Virus record (IMG/VR): IMGVR_UViG_3300043409_000639
Location: 1 to 26,491 of that record
Origin: a virus
Strand: one strand, 5' to 3'
Length of the DNA stretch: 26,491 bases
Numbering within the stretch: the first letter of the stretch is position 1; every line of letters starts with the position of its first letter. The notes beneath the pieces were generated by a model. That model made no database searches and was not told the DNA's origin. It saw only the letters and a list, made by a program, of their open reading frames with translations. The position numbers and the translations under genes are program-made. Positions 12,145 to 20,743 of the stretch are shown here, in pieces.

Positions 12145-12541
12145 CACCGAATTGCTGATGCACCTTGCCGCCAACTTGGTACGCGAGTACCCCAACGGCG
12201 TGAGCACGGTAGACATGCACCTGCGGATGGCGATCTCGCTCGACAAGACCCGCAAGATACTGTGCTTTGCCCGCAAGGCGCGGCTGCTGGGCGTGGCCGG
12301 TAGTGGCGTCACTGCTCGCTGGGCGTCTCCTGAGCGAGCAGCAGAGCTAGACGCTGGGCGCTGGACGAAGCGCAAGTTGCAGCACAAGGCGTGCAGGGAC
12401 CGCAGGACAGCAAGGCTTGCTGCCCGCCAAGCCGCATCGGAACTGGCGCCGCGTCGGGTAGCGAAGCCGTTCAGGATCAACGCACCGAATTCAGTATGGC
12501 AACTAGCGGAGTTCTCATGCGACCAACTAAAGCGGCGATAG
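12131..12541 (+). CDS. Winged-helix-like DNA-binding protein, 136 residues
   Basis: The N-terminal ~60 residues read as a winged helix: LLMHLAANLVREYP, then GVSTVDMHLRMAISLDKTRKILCFARKARLLGV, where the SLDKTRKIL segment would be the recognition helix and GVAGSGVTARW the wing. The C-terminal half is very basic (RWTKRKLQHKACRDRR and further Arg/Lys), consistent with nucleic-acid binding. Start at 12131 or the adjacent ATG at 12134, behind a GAGG site. It is late in the rightward operon and could regulate the switch to the leftward virion genes; this is inference. Confidence 0.6.
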   Translation: MMHPDTELLMHLAANLVREYPNGVSTVDMHLRMAISLDKTRKILCFARKARLLGVAGSGVTARWASPERAAELDAGRWTKRKLQHKACRDRRTARLAARQAASELAPRRVAKPFRINAPNSVWQLAEFSCDQLKRR

Positions 12542-12738
12542 ACGCCATCAGGGACGCCTACATGGCCGACGTCCTGACGATCAGAGCGCACATTCTGGCG
12601 CTCAATGATCCGCACCTAGAAGATGCCTGGGCCGGAATCGAGACGTTCGCTGCCGTGGCGCTGCGGGTGATGGCGAAGACCAACCCGTCGAAGCTCAAGA
12701 GCGAGATGGTGACTGTGGGGATTTCGGCGCTGCTATGA
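12517..12738 (+). CDS. Hypothetical helical protein, 73 residues, end of rightward operon
   Basis: It starts MRPTKAAIDAIRDAYMADV behind a GCGGAG site at about 12507-12511 and is predicted nearly all helical. A longer frame open from 12391 lies within the previous gene and is rejected. It is the last rightward gene: its final 6 bases overlap the end of the leftward gene at 12733. Function unknown. Confidence 0.6.
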   Translation: MRPTKAAIDAIRDAYMADVLTIRAHILALNDPHLEDAWAGIETFAAVALRVMAKTNPSKLKSEMVTVGISALL

Positions 12739-12969
12739 GCGGTCGACCTTGCCGTCCAGCTTGTCAAAGATGCGCCCCAGCAGGTCGCGGATCTCTTTGA
12801 GGTCTGACCTGTAATCGTCCCGCGTCACATAGGTCTTGGGTAGCTCGACCGACAGGCGGGTCAGGTCGGCCTTCAACTCCTTGACCGCTGACCACAACTC
12901 CCTTGCAAACCAGCCGGTAACCGCGCAAGCGGTAGCAAGGCCAATGTCGATCAGGTGTTGCGAATCCAT
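12733..12969 (-). CDS. Small membrane-anchored coiled-coil protein, 78 residues
   Basis: It starts MDSQHLIDIGLATACAVTGWFARELW, giving one hydrophobic N-terminal span, followed by a soluble helical tail with VKELKADLTRLSVELP and SDLKEIRDLLGRIFDKLDGK at heptad-like spacing. The N-in anchor with a periplasmic or cytoplasmic coiled coil resembles phage spanin-like or holin-accessory proteins, and similar genes occur beside tail-fibre clusters in many phages. The start sits in a TGATG junction with the preceding gene. No lipobox protein (o-spanin) is visible overlapping it, so the spanin idea is weak. Confidence 0.65.
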   Translation of the reverse strand: MDSQHLIDIGLATACAVTGWFARELWSAVKELKADLTRLSVELPKTYVTRDDYRSDLKEIRDLLGRIFDKLDGKVDRS

Positions 12970-13235
12970 CAGATCATCCTAGCAAGTAAAGGCACCGCCC
13001 CGCCGGCACAGGTTGCCAGGGCATCGAACCATTCTACTCCGTGCGTAGGGGTCAAGCCTGCTCTGATAGCACGTTGGTTGGAGAGCCAGTCGAGCACCTC
13101 CTTGCCCACTGCGGCCAGCACTACGAGGCCGTAGGCAGCATCAGGGCGGCGTAGGATGGCTAGGGCGGCTAGGAAAATCAAGCTGCCGTAGAAGAAGTGG
13201 TTGGCTTTGTCTTCTGGGAGCGAAGGCATTCCCAT
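12969..13235 (-). CDS. Small integral membrane protein, 88 residues
   Basis: It begins near MGMPSLPEDKANHFFYGSLIFLAALAIL and contains two or three hydrophobic stretches (GSLIFLAALAIL; AYGLVVLAAVGKEVLD; the terminal DALATCAGGAVPLLARM). The 'LPEDKANH', 'GKEVLDW' and 'WFDALAT' motifs mark a family of small phage membrane proteins of unknown role found among tail genes. Start choice: ATG at 13235 in a TGATG junction; GTG at 13238 and ATG at 13229 are alternatives. It might contribute to lysis or exclusion. Confidence 0.7.
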   Translation of the reverse strand: MGMPSLPEDKANHFFYGSLIFLAALAILRRPDAAYGLVVLAAVGKEVLDWLSNQRAIRAGLTPTHGVEWFDALATCAGGAVPLLARMI

Positions 13236-14656
13236 CACGGCCCCGAGTTCGGGAACGCAGCAGTCGGCGGGGTGAACGTGGTTGTGTACCGGGCTATGCC
13301 CTTGGTGACTCTTAGGTCGTCTATGTAACCTGAAAATTTGTACGCTGGGTCATACCCTAAACTACCGACAATAAGGGGCTGAGTGGTGGTGTACAGTGTT
13401 GCAGAACTAGTCGAAGCGGTTCCACCCACACCGTTTGTGTACGTTATAAAGGATGTTCCGTTGCGTACAACAGCAATGTGAGTCCATGTGTTTAGTGCAA
13501 CTCCACCAGTTGTACCGTTTGGAGCAATGGTAAAATTATTACCATCTGTTGAAAACGCTCCGATAGCGGTTCCGGAAGCGTTTATTTGAACTGCAAAACT
13601 CATTAAGGTGTTGGTAGATGTACCAGCACCCATTACAGCGTAATATGCTCCACCACCAGCGTAGCTTGAAATGTATACCCAGCATTCAATAGTGAAGTTC
13701 CCAGACCCAAAAGCAAATCTAGTCTGATTAAGGGAACTTGTAGGCAAGTAATCCGTAGTCCCATTGAACTTCAAAGCCCCCGTACCATACTTAAACACAC
13801 TAGTACTGATCTGCGCCGAAGCCACCGTCTCAAGGTTATTGAGTATCGCGTTGTCAAAGATGGCTGCGTTGCTCATGCCCAGCAGCAGTGCAGTGTTCGT
13901 GACTGCGGTCAGTGGCGCTGTGGGGGGCGTGAACGTCGTGCCGCTGGGGTAGAGGCAGGTGCCGTTGACTAGGCGGAAGTTGGAGATGTAACCAGCAAAG
14001 GTTCCCGCAGAAACCCAAGCGCCGGCAGAACCAACCCCAAATACCCCCGATGCATTGTCTATTGCGCCACTTAACGCTACATTAGTACCGGCTTGAATGC
14101 CATTAATATACAATCTAAATGTCCCGCCAGATTCCCTAACATAAGCTATATGGCTCCATGCATTAATTGCGATAGCTGAAGCTGCTGAAGTTGTGTACGC
14201 AGATGTTTGATATGCTACTGCTTGTATTATATCTGCGCTAGTTTTTCTTAAGACAATTGACGGAAAATTATGGGCAACATCATCTTGCCCTGCAAAGTAC
14301 CCTGTTGTTCCAGATGTTGTTGGGTATATCCAACATTCAACAGTAAATGCATTGCTCCCCAACGTAAACGCAGCATTGTCAGGAACCGTAAGATAATCCC
14401 CCGTCCCATCAAAGTACGCCGACCCACCGTTAGTGGCAACAGCATAGGGGTAGGTAGAGACGAACGGATTGAACGAGCCTTGGGTCGTGTTGCCGTTGCG
14501 GGTGACGGTGAAGTTGTTGGTGCTGCCGTCTAGGAACGTGTTGTTCTGTGCGGCGTTGGTCCCATCCCCGTGCAGGAGCATGGAGACGTTGGCCCAGTAG
14601 GGGTCCTTGGCTTCGGAAGCGCCGCCCGTCAAGAAAGCATTGATTGCCGCAAACAT
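13235..14656 (-). CDS. Virion-associated protein with two LamG (concanavalin A-like) domains
   Basis: A 473-residue protein with two LamG/laminin-G-like lectin folds. Domain 1 spans about 80-245 (YFDGTGDYLTVP, FTVECWIYP, WSHIAYVRESGG, LYINGIQAG, ISNFRLVNG). Domain 2 spans about 295-465 (FNGTTDYL, FTIECWVY, WTHIAVVRNG, YIDDLRVTKG). Each ends in TFTPPTA. These domains usually bind glycans, so it may be an adhesin or fibre tip for host recognition. The first ~80 residues (MLLHGDGTNAAQNNTFLDGS) could form an attachment region. ATG at 14656 in a TAATG junction is chosen over an upstream TTG at 14668. The lectin-coding stretches are AT-rich compared with the gene ends, a sign of domain exchange. 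Confidence 0.85.
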   Translation of the reverse strand: MFAAINAFLTGGASEAKDPYWANVSMLLHGDGTNAAQNNTFLDGSTNNFTVTRNGNTTQGSFNPFVSTYPYAVATNGGSAYFDGTGDYLTVPDNAAFTLGSNAFTVECWIYPTTSGTTGYFAGQDDVAHNFPSIVLRKTSADIIQAVAYQTSAYTTSAASAIAINAWSHIAYVRESGGTFRLYINGIQAGTNVALSGAIDNASGVFGVGSAGAWVSAGTFAGYISNFRLVNGTCLYPSGTTFTPPTAPLTAVTNTALLLGMSNAAIFDNAILNNLETVASAQISTSVFKYGTGALKFNGTTDYLPTSSLNQTRFAFGSGNFTIECWVYISSYAGGGAYYAVMGAGTSTNTLMSFAVQINASGTAIGAFSTDGNNFTIAPNGTTGGVALNTWTHIAVVRNGTSFITYTNGVGGTASTSSATLYTTTQPLIVGSLGYDPAYKFSGYIDDLRVTKGIARYTTTFTPPTAAFPNSGP

Positions 14657-14952
14657 TATGCCCCCCAAGGCATTCCAGCGGCCTGAGTAGGGGCCGCCAA
14701 CAGATCAAGCGTGACTTGAAGATTGGCTTCGGTATCAGGAGCAACTTCCTTGACCCAGCCCAGCACGATCTCTTCAGTCAGGTCATTGTAGGGAATGACC
14801 GCCTTATCAGGGTCTTGCGTCCAGCAGGCTGCGCTGGTCATCCCTGTAGTGTTCACACCGTCATTGGCAGTTACACCAAACTTCGCCAGGATGACGAACC
14901 CATCCGCAGTGGTGCGCTCAAGATCGTTGATAGTCCAGATGTAATCGGTCAT
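14656..14952 (-). CDS. DUF7936-like phage protein, 98 residues
   Basis: The protein begins MTDYIWTINDLERTTADGFVILAKFGVTANDG and ends with GMPWGA. It contains VIPYNDLTEEIVLGWVKE. This pattern (W-x-I-x-x-LER, DGxV, PYxxLTEExVxxWV, G-x-PW) matches a conserved phage family, which I believe is DUF7936, commonly encoded among tail-fibre genes. The role is unknown; a small assembly factor or fibre-linked protein is plausible. It is coupled by ATGA to the upstream fibre gene and by TAATG to the LamG gene. Confidence 0.75.
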   Translation of the reverse strand: MTDYIWTINDLERTTADGFVILAKFGVTANDGVNTTGMTSAACWTQDPDKAVIPYNDLTEEIVLGWVKEVAPDTEANLQVTLDLLAAPTQAAGMPWGA

Positions 14953-16025
14953 GGTGTGTACCCTTGTGAGTATGAGCCGTACCAGTTTGTGCCGTCAGCA
15001 ACAAACGTCAGAATGTCCATCTTGCCCACGGTGGCCGTGATGGTTGGTGCGCCGGAGGCATTAAACTTCACTCCGGTAAATGTTGCCGTGGTTGCTGTAC
15101 CGGATGCTGGTTGCTTGAGCAGCAAGATGAATGACTTGCCCGCAGTGGCCGTGGGCATGGTGAACGTACATGCCGTAGCGCTGGTTAGCGTGGCCGTCAG
15201 TACAGTACCGGCAGTGATTGCCAGGGTTGCGGAGGCTCCTACGGTGCCGCTGGCTACTATGGTCTCAGTGTATGCGGCAATGGATAAGGTGCCGGGGATG
15301 GAGACGGTGCCCGAGCTATCAATCCGCATCCGCTCAGTAGGCGAAGAAGCCCCGTCTGCCGTAGTGTAAAAAACTAGGCGACCGGGCATGTCGTTTGTGC
15401 CGGGGGTGCCGTCTACTGCTGCCGATATCCGTGCAGCCTCGATAAAGTTGGTTCCATCTGAGCCATCAAATACCACAGCCCCTAATGAGTCTCCAGAGCT
15501 AACAGCGGTGTGTGATCCAACTGTTGCATTTTTTGACTTGGCAAAAACCAAAGTTGGAGCTAATGAGCTTGTACTGAACTGAGCTATCAGTTGGGATGAA
15601 GTATTTCCGTCGACGCCGGCAATTTGCTGGGCACCGACAGCATAACTCAGCCCCAAAGCTTGGTAGCTGATACTGCTAACGTACCCTTGAAACAACTGTC
15701 CAAAGTTGTTAATCACAAACGGGCTTGCATCAGGATTAGTAGAATCCTCAACCAACAAAGCATTACCCGTACCAAGCTGCGTGATGCGCAAGGCAGCGTT
15801 GGTGTTGTCGGTTACGCTGATGATGGCGTTGCCGCTTAACGTTGATGTGCCTGTTACCCCGAGGGTTGTGGTCGAAGTGAGGCTCAAAGCACTCACCGCC
15901 CGCCCAGCGGTCAGGTTGGCCACCGAGACTTGCTTGGTGGTCGTGCTTTGCACAATCGGCAGAACCTCGGTGCCCGCTAGGGGCGTGGTACTTGCCGGGA
16001 GGGCACTGATTTTTGAGTCAGCCAT
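14949..16025 (-). CDS. Tail fibre-like structural protein, 358 residues
   Basis: The N-terminus MADSKISALPASTTPLAG, TEVLPIVQ and QVSVANLTAGRAVSAL is a pattern seen at the start of many phage fibre proteins from aquatic viromes. The middle is Thr/Ser/Gly-rich beta sequence (TLGVTGTSTLSG). Residues ~110-240 resemble a fibre shaft with FINNFGQLFQG-like and RMRIDSSGTVSIPG motifs. The C-terminal ~100 residues (FTMPTATAGKSFILLLKQ to ILTFVADGTNWYGSYSQGY) are a small beta domain common at fibre tips. AAGGAAC lies before the ATG. It probably forms a trimeric fibre. The central coding DNA (about 15440-15780) is more AT-rich than its flanks. Confidence 0.75.
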   Translation of the reverse strand: MADSKISALPASTTPLAGTEVLPIVQSTTTKQVSVANLTAGRAVSALSLTSTTTLGVTGTSTLSGNAIISVTDNTNAALRITQLGTGNALLVEDSTNPDASPFVINNFGQLFQGYVSSISYQALGLSYAVGAQQIAGVDGNTSSQLIAQFSTSSLAPTLVFAKSKNATVGSHTAVSSGDSLGAVVFDGSDGTNFIEAARISAAVDGTPGTNDMPGRLVFYTTADGASSPTERMRIDSSGTVSIPGTLSIAAYTETIVASGTVGASATLAITAGTVLTATLTSATACTFTMPTATAGKSFILLLKQPASGTATTATFTGVKFNASGAPTITATVGKMDILTFVADGTNWYGSYSQGYTP

Positions 16026-16043
16026 TTTGCTTGTTCCTTTGCT

Positions 16044-18647
16044 TTATGATACACGAACAGAGTTGATGCGAGCGTTGATGGCTGTCCCAGCCGTCTCCTG
16101 CAGTACAGACACTAGGCGCAACTCAATCCGGTCTGTGGCAGCAAGTGTTGCGCCTGTGACCGTAAACACATTGTCCGTTGCTGCGTTGGTCAATGTGATG
16201 GCTGCCGACCCCAGGTTAGACCCATGAGCGCCAGTTGAGTCGTTGATTCTGTACGCTGTGAGCGTAAGCGTTTTGGTGCCTGCTGTGCCTGCTCCGCTGT
16301 AGTAGGCATTGGCTGTAACGCTAAGATCGCGGCCCGAAAAGTACCCGTTGCCAGGCTGATATTCCCAGATGACGGTGGATGTAATGGTGGCGCTGAGTGC
16401 GTTGGCAGCGAGCAGAAAAGTTGAAGTACCCGGTGTGTTGCTGATGCCAAAAGTAGTGGCCGAAGAGCTTGCCGTAGCCACAGACCCATCGGCGTTGCGA
16501 GCAGAGGTCAGCGCCAGATTAGAGGCTGGGGAGATGCCCGATGCAACTGGCTTGATTGCCCAAGTGTCAAGCACGTAGCCGGTTGTGCCGGCATACCCAT
16601 AGACCCAAACGGATACAGGCCCGTTGGGGGCGGTGAACGTTGTGCTTGAGGTAGCACTTAGAACCCAAGTCCCGGTGGTTATGGTTGTTGACCCGCCGTT
16701 GTATCCGTTGCGGATGTATAGGCCGCCAGCAGTGTTGCCGGTTGCGCCAGTAGCGAAAAATGTTACCTTGTACTCGGCCCCAGGGGTAAGGCCAGGGAGG
16801 TTGATGTAAACATCAGAGTTGTTAACTGGCGATCCCGTGAGGGTGATTACGCCAGCAACCGCCGTTACCGTGCCTGTATTGCCAGTAATGAGGCCAACGT
16901 TGTCATCGTTGTAGAAGTCATTTACAAACTTTTCCGAAACAGTGTCCATGCTGAGGAAGCCAGGAAGGACACCCTCAAACAAGCCAACGCTGTCTAAATA
17001 GAATATTTCCCCAACATCCGACCCATCGGCAGCGCCAGCGTAGACGGTAACCGTAAGTTTTGTGTGCGTGAGAGGAATGGTAAGCGTAGAGATGACCCAC
17101 TGCCATCCGCCATCACACACGGCGCCACGAGGGTAGCTGGTAAAGCTAGACGAAGAGGTAACGTTATCCGTGGACGTAATGTCCAGGCGGCCCCCAAGCA
17201 AGCCAAGACCGGTCTGGGTCCAGACTCGCGCTATTGCGGTGACTGTTTTTCCCACCAAGTGCGGAAGAGCAAGGCTTGCGTCGGTCGTAATGACCGGACT
17301 TGCTCCAGCGCCAATTGTGATCTGCGCAGAGTACAGCGATCCATCGGTTACGCTGACATTCTTTGTGGGAACGCAATTGGTAAACGTCCAGCCGGAAGGG
17401 TTGCTGCCTGTGTCCCAGGTTATAAAACGAGGGTTGTAGATGTAATTGGTTGGCGTCTGCGACAGCGGGTTGACGCCTTGCGGGCCAAAGTTCGTGTAGC
17501 GCGGAGGCTCGGCCATGACGCGCTGGACCTCTTCGCACCAGACTTGGCTGCCTAGGGCGCTTGGGTGTGTCTCGTCTGTGTATAGCGCTGCCGGGTCTGG
17601 GTACGTCTCAAATGCGGTGTATACATCGATGACGCCAGCACCGACCAAATCGGCAGTTTTGCGCCAGGCGCTTGTGAGCCGTGCGGACTGGTTTGCTCCG
17701 GCAACGCTAGTGCGTGGGTTTTGCAGCGTAATGAACAACCCGGCAAGCGGGGCCATTAGCCTGCAATGGCTGGCGGCAATCACCCATTCTGGCAGCGCCT
17801 CCACTTCAGTGGCGTTGGTGCCAATGTTGTGGCCGTAGTTGATGATGACCAGATCGTAATTGATGCCGGTCCAGATTAGGCTTTGCCGTCCTCCGTCTGT
17901 GTAGAAGGTGTTGGTTCCGCTGACGCTGGCGTTGTCAATGAAGACTGTCTGCGCACCGCTGCCGGTGCTTATCGTAGTGTAGGCAGCCCATCCCGTGGTG
18001 TCGTCATACAGGCGGTACTTGATGGTGTGCGTGGTGAGCTCGGTGGCCAGCCATTGGGCGGTAAGGTACACCCATTCGGTGGTCTCATTTCCGGTAGAGT
18101 CGCCGGTGACAAACATGTAGACGTTTGCTTGATTGGCGCGAGACTTTGCCCAGAAGTGCTGCGCCTGTGCCTGCGCCTGGCGTAGCTCTGCGGCCACCGT
18201 GTTCGCGGCAGAACTGTTCAGGTAATCGTACCCAACTTGCGCCGCCCCAGCAGATGAATTTATTTCCTGCAGCTCAGAGCCTACCGTGTCAACCGGATAT
18301 GTTTCTGTTGAAAAATAGGAAACATCCCCGGCATTGATGACAAATCCATACCTTGCCGTGGCTTCTGATGCGCTATATACCGCACTCCCCTTGGCGTTTT
18401 GAACCAAGATGCTGTAATCGCTGTCCGCGTAGATTACTGCCGGCGTGCCTGAGTTGACGATATAGCCGCCAGATGTGCGCAGTGGCTGCGCTGCTGTCTG
18501 CGTCAGCGCAGCGTCCCAATAGATGCTGATCGGGTTGGTCTGCGGAGCAAGATTGACCGTGCCGATCCAGATGTAGCCATTGTCCAGCGGCTGGCCCGCC
18601 GTATCGGTGAAGATTGGGTAGGCGGGTTGGATTGATAGTGCGGTCAT
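16044..18647 (-). CDS. Tailspike: P22-type head-binding domain fused to an SGNH/GDSL hydrolase
   Basis: An 867-residue protein. Residues 1-~105 match the P22 tailspike head-binding domain: YPIFTDTAGQPLDNGYIWIGT, NPISIYWDAALT, QPLRTSGGYIV and a DYSILVQN strand. Residues ~170-380 form an SGNH hydrolase: nucleophile S184 in TGDSTGNE (block I), NYGHN (270-274) in the block III position, and D358/H361 in TDETHPS (block V). It is thus likely a deacetylase/esterase acting on surface polysaccharide rather than a P22-type endorhamnosidase. The remaining ~480 residues contain two carbohydrate-binding-like beta-sandwich modules (about 400-560 and 570-705) and a C-terminal beta domain ending INSVRVS. An AGGAAAG site precedes the ATG. 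This is the probable receptor-binding and degrading spike. Confidence 0.87.
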   Translation of the reverse strand: MTALSIQPAYPIFTDTAGQPLDNGYIWIGTVNLAPQTNPISIYWDAALTQTAAQPLRTSGGYIVNSGTPAVIYADSDYSILVQNAKGSAVYSASEATARYGFVINAGDVSYFSTETYPVDTVGSELQEINSSAGAAQVGYDYLNSSAANTVAAELRQAQAQAQHFWAKSRANQANVYMFVTGDSTGNETTEWVYLTAQWLATELTTHTIKYRLYDDTTGWAAYTTISTGSGAQTVFIDNASVSGTNTFYTDGGRQSLIWTGINYDLVIINYGHNIGTNATEVEALPEWVIAASHCRLMAPLAGLFITLQNPRTSVAGANQSARLTSAWRKTADLVGAGVIDVYTAFETYPDPAALYTDETHPSALGSQVWCEEVQRVMAEPPRYTNFGPQGVNPLSQTPTNYIYNPRFITWDTGSNPSGWTFTNCVPTKNVSVTDGSLYSAQITIGAGASPVITTDASLALPHLVGKTVTAIARVWTQTGLGLLGGRLDITSTDNVTSSSSFTSYPRGAVCDGGWQWVISTLTIPLTHTKLTVTVYAGAADGSDVGEIFYLDSVGLFEGVLPGFLSMDTVSEKFVNDFYNDDNVGLITGNTGTVTAVAGVITLTGSPVNNSDVYINLPGLTPGAEYKVTFFATGATGNTAGGLYIRNGYNGGSTTITTGTWVLSATSSTTFTAPNGPVSVWVYGYAGTTGYVLDTWAIKPVASGISPASNLALTSARNADGSVATASSSATTFGISNTPGTSTFLLAANALSATITSTVIWEYQPGNGYFSGRDLSVTANAYYSGAGTAGTKTLTLTAYRINDSTGAHGSNLGSAAITLTNAATDNVFTVTGATLAATDRIELRLVSVLQETAGTAINARINSVRVS

Positions 18648-18709
18648 TTATTGGCTTTCCTGGGTGGATTGTCGCTCAAGGTTGCGCTGGTGGCAATGCG
18701 TTGATGGAG

Positions 18710-20743
18710 TCATCGGTTGGCTTTGCGCTTCAGCAGCTCTTCCATTGATTTGACGGCGTTTTCTTTGTTGATCCCGCTCAGATTTTCAGCTTTTTCGGCC
18801 AGCAAGTCGAATGCCCTCTCAGCAATTCGACCACGAGCAATGTCAACCCCAGTCCCTAAAACGCCTTGAGCAACTTCGCTTTTTAGTGAAGTTTGCGCAG
18901 CCGCACCGAACATGCGGTCAAGTTCATTGACAAAAATAAGCTGGCTCACGATGTCATCGTCTAGCTTCATGCCGTACTTGGCGGCCACTTGGTTGGCCTG
19001 GTCAAGTGAGTCAATCAGGTTGGCGCGTGTGCTGTAGTTGCTGGTCAACTTGCGCATGGCCGTGCCAAGGGCTTTGTTGGCGTTCTCTGAATCAAAGTTA
19101 ATTTGAGTGCCTGCGGATTTCTGCAATTCGTCTAGCGCCGTGATGGTGTCGGCATACTTTTCATTAGCGGCTTTGTAGACTGGAAACTTTTCGCCTAGTG
19201 ATTGGTTCAAGTTGCGGCGCAAGCCTTTAACGGCCCTTTCCGCTTCAGCGGTCAACGGGTTGGCAATACTTCTTTTGCCGTAGTCAACTTGTGTGTCAAT
19301 GAATCGCTTTGCATCATGGACCCCTAATGCATCGGGCGCTTCTGTTTTGCTTAATCTTTTGAGAACGCGGTTAAGCAACTTCTCACCAGCTTCATCCCCT
19401 TCAATCCTTGAGCCTGCCAAGTTGGCTTTGGCAACGCCATTTTGATCTAACTCAACTTTAACGCCGATCTTGCCCAGGTCATCAATAAATGAATTTACAG
19501 CAGGATCGTAGTCAACGGTCTGGCCGCGCAGCCTGCTTTGTGCAATGCGGTCGATAGCTTTTCCAGATGACTTATTTGCCTTGTCAAGAAAATCAATCCG
19601 AGCCTGCACGGTGTCCCCAAGAATGTCTGCCGGCCTGTTTAATGTTCGATAGACCTCACTCTTTTCGCCCATCTTAAATTTGTTGAGCATCTGGAGCATG
19701 GCCGTGCGGTCTTTGTCGGATGCGGCCTTGATGCTGGCAATCGTTCCGTCCTTCCAGCCTTGATTAATGGCTGAGGTTGCTTCGTTGTCCGGTACTGCTT
19801 GAGTGCCTGACAAACGAAACTTTACAGTTTCCACTGAGTCAGGATTTTGGGAAATTTGCCGTTTAATGAGCTGTTGATTTTCTGGAGAAATCTTTTCGCC
19901 GATGGTGGCTTTGATGCTTTGTAAAGATTCTTGCACCGTTGGTGCATCACTTGGGGTGTAGCCAAGTCGTAATTGCTCAGCCGTTACTGGAGCGCCTTGC
20001 TCTTTAATTCCTGCGCCAGGTGACGCAATCTGCTTTGCAACTTTTCCAGCAACTGCTTTTAATGCTGTAGGTATAGATGGGACGAAAGCACCGCCTACGG
20101 TTGCTGCAATTTGACCAACAGGGCCGGCCCCTGCTTCTTTTGCCAATTGTCCTGCGCCACCAGCCGTTGCGCCCGTGACTGTTTGCAGGCCTGGCGTGGT
20201 TGCCATCATACGGCCAACCTCCCGGGCAACTGGCCCTGTTGCGGCAGATTCCAAGGCTTTGCCTACGGCAACGCCGCCTGCGCCGCCGCTTGCGCCAGCC
20301 GCTGTTGTCTGTACGATGCGCTCTGCTTCTGTGCGTGGTTGCGCTACACCGACACGAGTAAGCAAATCCTCCAATGCATCGGTAGGCAATGTGTATTTTG
20401 TGCCGAATAGACTATTGATTGAACCAACAATCGGATCGCCAAGCACTCCCGCAAGGGTAGCGGCACCAGCACCTGCAATAGCTCCTGGGATCGCGCCAAT
20501 GCCAGCAAACGGTGCGCCGATCATTGCGCCAAGTGTCGCACCAGCTGCCGGCAAAGCCAAGCCCCTGGTAGCCGCGCCAGCAACGCCGGCTGCGGTTGTG
20601 GCTGGCACGTCAACAGCGCCGCCATATTGAGCCGCAAGGGCCGTCAGGTCTTCTTGTTTGGCGGGTGGCGGAACTCCCGACTCAGAAGACGGCTCAACTA
20701 TGCCGCCAAATTGCTTTGCAAGTGCTTTATAGTCTGTTGCCAT
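18710..20743 (-). CDS. Ejection/internal virion protein, P22 gp16-like in position and size
   Basis: A 677-residue protein. The N-terminus has two similar segments, YKALAKQFGGIVEP (about 5-18) and LTALAAQYGGAVDV (about 33-46). A Gly/Ala-rich hydrophobic region (~50-105) that could insert in membranes follows, then a second Gly/Ala-rich stretch and a long charged helical C-terminal half (from ~270). P22 gp16 (609 residues) is likewise an ejected protein that helps DNA cross the membrane. The assignment rests on order, length and composition; I do not see clear sequence identity. ATG at 20743 shares a TAATG junction with the upstream gene. It is the last of three ejection-like genes before the tailspike. 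Confidence 0.65.
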   Translation of the reverse strand: MATDYKALAKQFGGIVEPSSESGVPPPAKQEDLTALAAQYGGAVDVPATTAAGVAGAATRGLALPAAGATLGAMIGAPFAGIGAIPGAIAGAGAATLAGVLGDPIVGSINSLFGTKYTLPTDALEDLLTRVGVAQPRTEAERIVQTTAAGASGGAGGVAVGKALESAATGPVAREVGRMMATTPGLQTVTGATAGGAGQLAKEAGAGPVGQIAATVGGAFVPSIPTALKAVAGKVAKQIASPGAGIKEQGAPVTAEQLRLGYTPSDAPTVQESLQSIKATIGEKISPENQQLIKRQISQNPDSVETVKFRLSGTQAVPDNEATSAINQGWKDGTIASIKAASDKDRTAMLQMLNKFKMGEKSEVYRTLNRPADILGDTVQARIDFLDKANKSSGKAIDRIAQSRLRGQTVDYDPAVNSFIDDLGKIGVKVELDQNGVAKANLAGSRIEGDEAGEKLLNRVLKRLSKTEAPDALGVHDAKRFIDTQVDYGKRSIANPLTAEAERAVKGLRRNLNQSLGEKFPVYKAANEKYADTITALDELQKSAGTQINFDSENANKALGTAMRKLTSNYSTRANLIDSLDQANQVAAKYGMKLDDDIVSQLIFVNELDRMFGAAAQTSLKSEVAQGVLGTGVDIARGRIAERAFDLLAEKAENLSGINKENAVKSMEELLKRKANR

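Noticed and set aside
12733-12969. i-spanin assignment for the 78-residue membrane coiled-coil protein
   Set aside because: No overlapping or adjacent lipobox protein is visible, and the gene is on the opposite strand from the holin and lysozyme. The topology alone is not enough.
14644-15369. Long plus-strand frames opposite the tail genes (also 15706-16227, 20175-20630, 22763-23449 and 25466-26038)
   Set aside because: These are antisense shadows of well-supported leftward virion genes. They lack ribosome sites and recognisable domains and occur because GC-rich genes leave the opposite frame open.
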